A program made the position numbers and the translations under genes. The notes under the pieces are model-generated. The model had not been told where the DNA came from and did not search any database. It was given only the letters and a program-made list of their open reading frames with translations. A stretch of 48,850 nucleotides of DNA from Planctomycetaceae bacterium (GTDB taxonomy: Bacteria; Planctomycetota; Phycisphaerae; SM23-33), in contig JAJFVE010000176.1 in assembly GCA_021371965.1 (NCBI GenBank), positions 1-48,850 of the forward strand, read 5' to 3'. Below, piece by piece: positions 8,416 to 15,681 of this stretch. How positions within the stretch are numbered: the stretch's first letter is position 1; each line of letters begins with the position of its first letter.

Positions 8416-10554
8416 ATGAAGCAACAGCGCGGGCACACCCAGTCTCCCCAGGCCGCATCCACGGGATCTAAGATGATGGTCTTCGCCGCGGCCGTTGTCG
8501 TGATGGCCGTTGCCTCCTACCACAACACCTTCTCGGCCCCGTTCATCTTCGACGACATCGAAGGCATCGTGACCAATCCGACGATTCGCCATCTCTGGCC
8601 GCCGGATTGGCTGCACCCGACCTACGACTCGCCCATGCAGAACCGCCCCGTGACCAACTTCACCTTCGCCGTCAATTACGCCATCGGCGACACCGACGTC
8701 CACGGCTATCACATCGTCAACCTGCTTATCCACGTGCTGGCCGGATTGACGCTGCTGGGCCTGGTGCGGCGAACGCTCGAACTCGACTCGCTGTCAGACC
8801 GCTTCGGCGGCGCCGCGGCGCCCCTGGCGGCCGCCGTCGCGCTGATCTGGACCATCCACCCCGCCGCGACCGAGGCCGTCACCGTCATCACCAACCGCAC
8901 CGAATCGCTGGCGTCGCTGTTCTATCTGCTGACGATGTACCTGGCGCTGCGCAGCGCGACCGCCCGTGGCAAAACTGCGATCTGGACGATGGGCATCCTG
9001 GCCGCCGCCGCCTGCGCTCTGGGCATGGGCTCTAAGGAGATCATGCTCACGGCCCCCGTCGCCGTGGTGCTGTTCGACCGCACGTTTGTCTATGCCTCCT
9101 TCAAGGACATGCTGCGCCGGCGATGGGGCCTGTACCTCGCCCTGGCGGCGGGATGGGCCGTCGTGGCCGCACGCGCTTTGCCCGGCGGCGCTTTCAATCC
9201 GGCGGTCGGCTTCGGCCACGGCGTCACCGCCTGGCAGTACGCCTGCACGCAATGCGTAGCCGTCTCGAAGTACCTCGCCCTGGCGCTGTGGCCGTCGCCG
9301 CTGGTCCTGGATTACGGCAGGGTCATTATCACCCGCGTGTCTATTGTTGTTTCCTGCGCTATCCTCTTGGCGGCCTTGCTGGGGCTTTCCATCTGGGCGC
9401 TGTCGCGGCGGCGCGCGGCGGGCTTTCTGGGCGTGTTCTTCTTCCTGGTGCTGATCCCCAGTTCCAGCGTCGTCCCGCTGGCGACCCAAACCATCGCGGA
9501 GAAACGCATGTACCTGGCCCTGGCCGCCGTCGTGACGCTGGCGGTGCTGGGCGCATGGCGGCTCTGGGGCCCGGCGGCACGCCGGCTCGGCATCGGCCGG
9601 GCCTCGTGGAAGTGGCCCGCCGCCGCAGCCGCTCTCGTCGTAGCGGTCTTGGGCGGCCTGACCGTCGCGCGCAATCACAATTTTCGCAGCGGCGTTGCGA
9701 TCTGGTCCGACACGGTCCGCAAATGCGAAAAGAACGCCCGCGCCCACAGCATGCTTTCCGCCGAACTGATCGCCGCCAGGGATGCCAAAGGCGCCCTTCG
9801 CCACGCCCGAATCGCCAGCGAACTGGAAGATGATTCCGCCAAGTTGCATGTCAACCTGGCGAACCTGCTGCTGGCCAACAGCGAACCCGATGAGGCCATT
9901 GCCCAGTACCGACAGGCGCTGATGCTCGACAACACGTTGGCCGAAGCCCACAATAACCTCGGATACGCCCTTCTGGTCACGGGCCAGCCCCACCAGGCCG
10001 TCGGCTGTTTTCGCGAGGCGCTGCGGCGCAAAGCCGACTACATCGAGGCGACCATCAATCTCGCCGACGCGCTGATGATCGATGCCAAGCCCGAGATGCT
10101 CGCCGAGGCCGCCGCCCTCTATCGCAGGGCGCTGACGGCGAGAAAGGATGACCCTGCCTTGGAAAACGCCCTGGGCTCGGCCCTCCAGGCATGTGGCGGC
10201 GGCGATGAAGCCCTGCTGCACTTTCGCCGGGCGGCGGTGCTGGCGCCGCAGTTCGCCCAGGCCCGGTACAATATCGGCATGGCGCTGCTGGCTCGCGGCC
10301 AGGCGCGTGAGGCCCTCGACCATCTGCAACAGGCCTGTCGAACGCCGGAACCGCCGGCCCACTGCCTCGACGGATTGGCCCAGGCCTTCGCCGCCGGCGG
10401 CGACAACGCCCAGGCGCTCATCGAGGCCCAGCGCGCGCTCAAGGCCTGCCAGGAGCAGGAACGGCCCGATCTGGCTCCGCAGATCCGCAAGCGAATCGAG
10501 GAGTATCGTCGCGCTGCCGCCAGCCAACCCGCAACGCGGCCTGACAAAACTTAG
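8416..10554 (+). CDS. GT-C type membrane protein with C-terminal TPR repeats (TMTC / O-mannosyltransferase-like)
   Basis: 712 aa from ATG 8416, chosen because a promoter-like element ends 7 nt before it; in-frame TTG 8380 and ATG 8389 overlap that element. The N-terminal 420 residues have about ten hydrophobic segments. The first loop carries PFIFDDIEGI (FDD at 45-47), and then RPVTNFTFAVNY and HIVNLLIHVLAG. This arrangement is known from TMTC/DUF1736 and PMT-like GT-C transferases that use lipid-linked sugars. From about residue 440 there are roughly seven TPR units (NLANLLLANSEPDEAIAQYRQAL and similar). Glycosyltransfer to exported proteins or glycans is the likely role, by family resemblance only. 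The stop is directly followed in the same frame by coding-like sequence of the next gene. Confidence 0.75.
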   Translation: MKQQRGHTQSPQAASTGSKMMVFAAAVVVMAVASYHNTFSAPFIFDDIEGIVTNPTIRHLWPPDWLHPTYDSPMQNRPVTNFTFAVNYAIGDTDVHGYHIVNLLIHVLAGLTLLGLVRRTLELDSLSDRFGGAAAPLAAAVALIWTIHPAATEAVTVITNRTESLASLFYLLTMYLALRSATARGKTAIWTMGILAAAACALGMGSKEIMLTAPVAVVLFDRTFVYASFKDMLRRRWGLYLALAAGWAVVAARALPGGAFNPAVGFGHGVTAWQYACTQCVAVSKYLALALWPSPLVLDYGRVIITRVSIVVSCAILLAALLGLSIWALSRRRAAGFLGVFFFLVLIPSSSVVPLATQTIAEKRMYLALAAVVTLAVLGAWRLWGPAARRLGIGRASWKWPAAAAALVVAVLGGLTVARNHNFRSGVAIWSDTVRKCEKNARAHSMLSAELIAARDAKGALRHARIASELEDDSAKLHVNLANLLLANSEPDEAIAQYRQALMLDNTLAEAHNNLGYALLVTGQPHQAVGCFREALRRKADYIEATINLADALMIDAKPEMLAEAAALYRRALTARKDDPALENALGSALQACGGGDEALLHFRRAAVLAPQFAQARYNIGMALLARGQAREALDHLQQACRTPEPPAHCLDGLAQAFAAGGDNAQALIEAQRALKACQEQERPDLAPQIRKRIEEYRRAAASQPATRPDKT

Positions 10555-10590
10555 ACCCTGTTCTTCTTCATCCCGCTCAGTCCGCTGTGC

Positions 10591-12486
10591 GTGCTGCTGA
10601 TCGTCTATAAGAGGCGCCACTGGCCGCTGCGCCGCGCGGTGCTGATGTCCGCGACGATCTGGGGCGTCATGCTGGCAGGCGTTACCGAGATCCTGAGCCT
10701 GCTGCACGCCCTCACCTTCGGGCCGCTCTGCGCCGCGTGGCTGGGCCTGACCGTCGTCATCCTGATCGCCGCCGCCAAATGGCCCGGGGCCGCCCGAGAC
10801 GCTGAGGCGGTAGACGCCTCAGGCAGAGTCGGCGCCGCGGCATGGCTGCTGCTGCCGGGCGTCTTCATCATCGCCGGCGCCCTGGTGACGGCCCTGGCGT
10901 GCCCGCCCAACAACTACGATTCGATGACGTACCACATGGCGCGCGTGGCCCACTGGGTGCAGGACGCCAGCGTGGAGTACTACCCCACGCACATCCTGCG
11001 ACAGTTGCACATGCCGCCGCTGGCCGAGTACGCCATCCTCCATCTGCAGATCGCCTCCGGCGGAGACCGATTCGCCAACTGCGTGCAGTGGCTGGCGATG
11101 GCCGGGTGCCTGATGGGCATATCGCTCATCGCGGCCCAACTCGGCGCGGGGCGCGTCGGACAGCTTCTGGCCGCGGGCATCTGCGCCGCCATTCCCATGG
11201 GCGCGCTGCAATCATCCACGACACAGAATGACTACGTGCTTTCGCTGTGGCTGGTATGCCTGGTCTCGTTCATCCTCTCTGCCGCCAATGCTCAGCAGCG
11301 CGATCGCTGGATGTATGTTCTCGCTGCCGGCGGCGCCATGGGCCTGGCCGTACTGACCAAGGGAACCGCTTATCTGCTGGCGGCGCCGTTTGTCATCTGG
11401 CTGGTCGCGTCGCAACTGCGGCGGCGGCGCCTCAGGGCCATCCCCGCCCTCGCGGCCGCAGGGGCGATCGTGCTGGCCGTCAACGCGGGCTTCTATTGCC
11501 GCAATCTCGATCTGTACCACGCGCCGCTGGGCTGGGGTCTGGCCGGTCCGCACGCGGATATGTCCGCGGGCAACCGACTGGACAACCAGGCCTGGGGCCC
11601 GCGTGTGCTGGCGTCGAACCTGCTGAGAAATGTTGCGATGGAACTGGCCCCGCCGATCAATAACCCGCGGGGCCTGCGCGAAGGCGGCCCGGCCGACCAG
11701 GCGATCACAGCCGCCGCGCGCGGCGCGCTTCATGCCATCGGGGCCGATCCGGACGATCCGCAAACCACGTACGCCGACTTCGGCCGCCGTCAGCGGTTCG
11801 AGGTCTACGGCTTCCTGTGGAACGACGAGAATTTCGCGGCCGCCCCTGCGCATATTGTGCTGTTCGCCGCCGCGGCTGCAGGACTGGCATTGCTTCGCCT
11901 GCCGCAGCGGCGATTGCTGCTGCTCTACGCCGCGGCCATCATCGCCGGGTTCCTGTTCTTCTGTTTGTTCCTCAAGTGGCAGCCGTGGCACGCGCGGCTG
12001 CACCTGCCGCTGCTGGTGCTGGGCTCGGCCCTGACGGGCGTAGTGCTGGAACGTCTTGCCGGCCGCTGGGTCGCTGCGGCGATCGTGAGCGTGCTGCTGA
12101 TCGCGGCAACGGCGCCGCTGCTCTGGGCAGCCAACCGCCCCATGCTGGGTCAGCGCAACATCTTCAACACCCCGCGCGACGAACTGTACTTTGCGGCCGC
12201 CGGTCCGCAGCAAGAGGCAATCTATCGCGACCTGCTGCGGGAGCTGCCCCTGCGACGGTTCAACAAGATCGGCCTGGTGCTTGGCGGCGACAACATCGAG
12301 TATCCGATCTGGGTGCTGCTGCGCGGCAGCTCGCCGACAACCGAGATTCGCCACGTCGAGGTCGTGAACATCTCGGGCGTTCTGGCGAAGCGCCCGCCGG
12401 CCGCCGCATTCGCGCCAGACATCATCTTCGAGAACGTTCCAGCCGCCGGCGGGACGTACACCATCCGCCTGCGACAAGCGTTCTGA
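10591..12486 (+). CDS. PMT/ArnT-like (GT39-type) membrane glycosyltransferase
   Basis: 631 aa from GTG 10591, with about ten membrane segments. After the second helix comes CPPNNYDSMTYHMARVAHW, like the acidic first periplasmic loop of GT-C transferases. It is followed by QLHMPPLAEYAILHLQ and by LKWQPWHARLHLPLLVL near the C-terminus. Lipid-linked sugars are the usual donors in this family. The start is uncertain: codons 10555-10590 lie in the same frame and encode a strongly hydrophobic stretch (LFFFIPLSPLCVLLIVY) that looks like the true first helix, but they contain only CTG as a possible start (10558). No Shine-Dalgarno precedes either codon. The previous gene ends with TAG 10552-10554 in the same frame. 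Confidence 0.75.
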   Translation: MLLIVYKRRHWPLRRAVLMSATIWGVMLAGVTEILSLLHALTFGPLCAAWLGLTVVILIAAAKWPGAARDAEAVDASGRVGAAAWLLLPGVFIIAGALVTALACPPNNYDSMTYHMARVAHWVQDASVEYYPTHILRQLHMPPLAEYAILHLQIASGGDRFANCVQWLAMAGCLMGISLIAAQLGAGRVGQLLAAGICAAIPMGALQSSTTQNDYVLSLWLVCLVSFILSAANAQQRDRWMYVLAAGGAMGLAVLTKGTAYLLAAPFVIWLVASQLRRRRLRAIPALAAAGAIVLAVNAGFYCRNLDLYHAPLGWGLAGPHADMSAGNRLDNQAWGPRVLASNLLRNVAMELAPPINNPRGLREGGPADQAITAAARGALHAIGADPDDPQTTYADFGRRQRFEVYGFLWNDENFAAAPAHIVLFAAAAAGLALLRLPQRRLLLLYAAAIIAGFLFFCLFLKWQPWHARLHLPLLVLGSALTGVVLERLAGRWVAAAIVSVLLIAATAPLLWAANRPMLGQRNIFNTPRDELYFAAAGPQQEAIYRDLLRELPLRRFNKIGLVLGGDNIEYPIWVLLRGSSPTTEIRHVEVVNISGVLAKRPPAAAFAPDIIFENVPAAGGTYTIRLRQAF

Positions 12487-12505
12487 CACAGGATATACTC
12501 AGGGT
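12471..12505 (+). promoter_or_regulatory. Candidate leaderless promoter of the SGNH/TPR gene
   Basis: GCGACA (12471-12476), 17 nt, TATACT (12494-12499), then 6 nt to ATG 12506. The -35 element overlaps the last codons of the previous gene. No Shine-Dalgarno is present. Confidence 0.45.
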
Positions 12506-14710
12506 ATGGAATCCCAAGCCAACAAGCCCCGCCGCCGACGCCTTAGGCAGGTCGCCTTCAAGATGGTGGCACTGCTGTTGAGCGTTGCGGTAGCGATTGT
12601 GGCTGGAGAGGCGATTGTCCGCATCGTCGGCTCAGCCCCGCCGGTGGGCGGGATCGATGTCAGCAGTTCCGCCAGCCCTTACCGCCTTTGCGACAATCCA
12701 ATCCTGGGCTATGAGCTGGTTCCCAACCGCGCCGGCGTCAATTCCGCCGGCCAGCGCGACGTCGAACACGCGGTCGAGAAGCCCGCCGGCGTGCGCCGCA
12801 TCGTGATCCTGGGCGACTCCGTCGTGGAAGGAATTACCCTGGAGACCAAGTGGGAGAACCTCATCGCCTGGCACCTGCAGAAGCGCTATGACAAGAGCAA
12901 GACTGAGGTCCTGAACTTCGGCGTGCGCGGCTACTGCACGCTGGCCGAGGTCGAACTGCTGGAAAGCAAAGCCCTGCAATTCAAGCCCGACGTGGTGGTG
13001 TTGGTCTTCGTCGATAACGACTTTCGCAACTTCAACGCCGACATTGCCTTGGCCGCGCGGCAACGGCCCGCGGTGGTTAATTGGCTGTTCTGCAACAGCG
13101 ACCTCTTCCGCGTTTTGTGCCTCAAGACCGGAATCTATCATTATGGGCAAGATGATCCGACGCAGTGGAACAAGACTGCCATCAGCGACGACAACGTCCA
13201 GCGCGGCCTGGAGAAACTAAAGGACCTTGCTCAAACGCATCACTTCCAGCCGCTGATCGCCATCTGGCCGACATTTCTGGATGACCGGATCATCGATCGC
13301 GCGTGCATTCCTGGCACGAGCACCCCGGCCATCGAGATCCTCGCCGCAGAGAAGGGCATCCCGACCTTGCGGCTGTCCGGGTTCTATAGCGACAGAAATC
13401 CTCGTAAAGCCTTCACAAACGGAGACACGCTTCATCCCAATGAGACCGGATGCATGCGGGCCGCGGACGCTATCAGTGTGCGTATTCAGGAGCTGGCGTC
13501 TCAATCGCCCCAGACGCAGCCGGCCACCCAATATGCCGCCAGCCAGCTTAACGCCGCACAGGCTGTCGCCAAGGCGGCCAGTGCCCCGCAGTGGGACCAT
13601 GTCGCGGCGATGACGCTGGCGGGCGAGATCTGGCAGAACCGCGGCGACGTGGCCGCCGCCATGGCGCAGTATGAGTCGGCGCTGCAAATACGGCCTGATG
13701 ATCTGCTGGCAAACTTGTCGCTGGGTCGCATGCTGCTGCAGACGCGGGGCAATCTGAGAACCGCCCGCGAGTGCTTCGAGCGGGCGCTGCGAACCGACCC
13801 CACCAGCGCCGACGCCTGCAACGGCCTGGGCGTGGTGCTCTCGCGCATGGGAAGGCCTGACGAGGCTCTCGAACAGTTTCATCGTGCCGTGCGCCTCAAG
13901 CCCGAGTTGATCGAGGCGCGCAACAACCTGGGCATGGCCCTGATGGCGGCCGGGCGCCCCGGCGAGGCCGTCGAACACCTGCGCGCGGTCTTCCAGGTCG
14001 CCGATGACTCGGCGGAAATCGCCGCCAATCTGGGCATGGCCCTGGCCGCTGCGGGACGCTGCGACGAGGCCATCGCCCCCTTTCGCCGCGCGCTGACGTT
14101 GCAGGCCGATTACCCCCAAGCCCATCTGGCGCTGGGCAACGCCCTGGCCGCCGGCGGCAAGAACGCCGAGGCCATCGAGCAGTATCAGCGGGCCTTGAAG
14201 GCCTGGCCGCAGGTGCCGGATATCCACGTCAACCTCGGCGCAGCCCTGATGGCCACAGGCCGCACAGGCGACGCTATCGAGCAGTATCGCCAGGCGCTGA
14301 AGATCGATGGGGAGCTGCCGGAAGCGCACAACAATCTCGCCGTCGCGCTGGCCAGCATCGACAAGAACAGCGAGGCCGTCGAGCACTACCGCCAGGCGCT
14401 GCGCCTGCGGCCCGATTACGTGCAGGCACAGTACGGCCTGGGGCTGGCGCTGAACAAGACGGCCCAGTACCGCTCGGCCATCGAGCCGCTGCAGCGCGCG
14501 TGTGAGTTGAGCGGCTGGAAGGTCGCCGAGTGCGCAGATGCTCTGGCGGCGGCGCATGCGGGAGCGGGCGATTTCGCCCTGGCGGCCGAAGCCGCCCACA
14601 AGGCCCTGGCGCTGGCGAAAGACGCGGGCAAGACGGATCTGGCCAGGCAAATCGCCGCTCGGCTTGATTCGTATCGCGCCGCCCAAATGCCCGTACCAAA
14701 CAAACCCTGA
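12506..14710 (+). CDS. Membrane-anchored SGNH/GDSL hydrolase-like protein with C-terminal TPR array
   Basis: 734 aa. One N-terminal membrane helix (about 16-40) is followed by an SGNH domain. Block I is GDSVVEG with the candidate nucleophile Ser105. The block III-like segment is VFVDNDFRNFN, and the block V Asp-x-x-His is DTLHPNETG (D307, H310). SGNH proteins of this type often add or remove acyl groups on surface polysaccharides. From about residue 365 to the end there are around nine TPR units (AEAIEQYQRALKAWP and similar). Its last 60 residues resemble the end of the GT-C/TPR protein encoded at 8416-10554, so the two TPR arrays probably share an origin. Joining an SGNH domain to a TPR array suggests a scaffolded surface-glycan enzyme. 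Confidence 0.8.
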   Translation: MESQANKPRRRRLRQVAFKMVALLLSVAVAIVAGEAIVRIVGSAPPVGGIDVSSSASPYRLCDNPILGYELVPNRAGVNSAGQRDVEHAVEKPAGVRRIVILGDSVVEGITLETKWENLIAWHLQKRYDKSKTEVLNFGVRGYCTLAEVELLESKALQFKPDVVVLVFVDNDFRNFNADIALAARQRPAVVNWLFCNSDLFRVLCLKTGIYHYGQDDPTQWNKTAISDDNVQRGLEKLKDLAQTHHFQPLIAIWPTFLDDRIIDRACIPGTSTPAIEILAAEKGIPTLRLSGFYSDRNPRKAFTNGDTLHPNETGCMRAADAISVRIQELASQSPQTQPATQYAASQLNAAQAVAKAASAPQWDHVAAMTLAGEIWQNRGDVAAAMAQYESALQIRPDDLLANLSLGRMLLQTRGNLRTARECFERALRTDPTSADACNGLGVVLSRMGRPDEALEQFHRAVRLKPELIEARNNLGMALMAAGRPGEAVEHLRAVFQVADDSAEIAANLGMALAAAGRCDEAIAPFRRALTLQADYPQAHLALGNALAAGGKNAEAIEQYQRALKAWPQVPDIHVNLGAALMATGRTGDAIEQYRQALKIDGELPEAHNNLAVALASIDKNSEAVEHYRQALRLRPDYVQAQYGLGLALNKTAQYRSAIEPLQRACELSGWKVAECADALAAAHAGAGDFALAAEAAHKALALAKDAGKTDLARQIAARLDSYRAAQMPVPNKP

Positions 14711-14718
14711 ACTTTTCA

Positions 14719-14767
14719 TTGAATCCGGCCGACAGTTTTTCTAGGATTTGTTCTTCAGGACGGACTC
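14719..14767 (+). promoter_or_regulatory. Candidate promoter of the YprB-like gene
   Basis: TTGAAT (14719-14724), 17 nt, TAGGAT (14742-14747), with AGGA about 7 nt before ATG 14768. This would give a short leader with a Shine-Dalgarno, unlike the leaderless cases. It may drive the whole exonuclease-helicase-helicase operon. Confidence 0.45.
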
Positions 14768-15649
14768 ATGGATATAAAGGATGGAACCAGTCGCCCCGCG
14801 CAGGACGTGCGCGAAGGCCTGATCAAGCGCCTGCGCCGCGTCGCGCCGCCGGCGGCGCCGCTTTCTTCACCTCCCCCTTGGCAATCCTTGGCCAACATCC
14901 GCGCCACAGCCGGCTGCCAGGTGGACTTTGTCGCGGCCACCGGTGCCGTCGAGGTGCAGGCGCCCCGCGGCGGCTCGGCGATGCTGATCGAGCAGCGCCT
15001 CACCGACATGAGCGGCGGGTGGGATCGCCTGTGCATCGCCTTCAAGACGGCGCTGGCCGATGCGACATGGCACGGCTGGGCGCACCTGCAGGGGCTGGGC
15101 CCGGTTGCGCCCGAGGATGTGCTCTTTCTGGACCTGGAGACTACGGGCCTGCACTCGACGCCGATCTTCCTGATCGGCGTGATGGTGTTTGAAAACGACT
15201 CGCTGGTGGTGCGGCAGTATTTTGCCCGCGACTACTCGCAGGAGCGGGCGATCCTCTCGCTGCTGGCCGACGAGCTGCCTTCGCGGCGGCTGCTGGTCTC
15301 GTTCAACGGTAAGAGTTTCGACGTGCCGTACGTTCACACGCGGTCGGCTGCGACGGCGGTCTCATGCCGCCTCCGTATGCCGCACTGCGATCTGCTGCAC
15401 ACCAGCCGCCGCGTGTGGGGCAGCGGCCTGCCCAACTGCCGCCTGCAGACGCTCGAGACGTACATCTGCCGCCGCGGGGCGCGCGAAGACGATATCGACG
15501 GCTCGCGCATCCCCGAGGCCTACCACGCGTTCGTCCGCACCGGCAACGGCGCCGAGATGGCACTGTGCGTCAAACACAACCGCCTGGACCTGATCACGCT
15601 GGCCGACATCCTGACCCGCCTGCCAGTTGCACGGGCATCTTGCCCGTGA
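14768..15649 (+). CDS. mrfB: YprB/MrfB-type ribonuclease H-fold exonuclease
   Basis: 293 aa. The RNase H-like DnaQ-type exonuclease fold is shown by the DxE motif in LFLDLETTGL (D122, E124), then GVMVFENDSLVVRQYFARDYSQE, the SFNGKSFDVPYV segment (second acidic site), and H270xxxD274 in KHNRLDLITL. This is the YprB family. In Bacillus subtilis YprB (MrfB) is an exonuclease that works with helicase YprA (MrfA) in repair of mitomycin C lesions. Here it lies just upstream of two YprA-like helicases, the same pairing. It lacks the TPR tail of the Bacillus protein. The C-terminal PVARASCP and the stop codon come from a palindromic repeat (15630-15648). Confidence 0.82.
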   Translation: MDIKDGTSRPAQDVREGLIKRLRRVAPPAAPLSSPPPWQSLANIRATAGCQVDFVAATGAVEVQAPRGGSAMLIEQRLTDMSGGWDRLCIAFKTALADATWHGWAHLQGLGPVAPEDVLFLDLETTGLHSTPIFLIGVMVFENDSLVVRQYFARDYSQERAILSLLADELPSRRLLVSFNGKSFDVPYVHTRSAATAVSCRLRMPHCDLLHTSRRVWGSGLPNCRLQTLETYICRRGAREDDIDGSRIPEAYHAFVRTGNGAEMALCVKHNRLDLITLADILTRLPVARASCP

Positions 15650-15672
15650 GTCCCACGGGCGTCTCGCCCGTG
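15630..15672. repeat. Two GC-rich palindromic repeats between mrfB-like and first mrfA-like genes
   Basis: Copies lie at 15630-15648 and 15654-15672. The first holds the TGA of the exonuclease gene. The second ends 9 nt before the ATG of the helicase, so it occupies the space where a Shine-Dalgarno would be. The helicase start therefore has no obvious ribosome binding site. Confidence 0.8.
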
Positions 15673-15681
15673 CCACAAAAC

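Noticed and set aside
8794..10707. Long minus-strand frame opposite the GT-C/TPR gene
   Set aside because: The translation is low-complexity Gln/Arg/Gly-rich, while the plus strand has membrane helices and TPRs; it is an antisense shadow.
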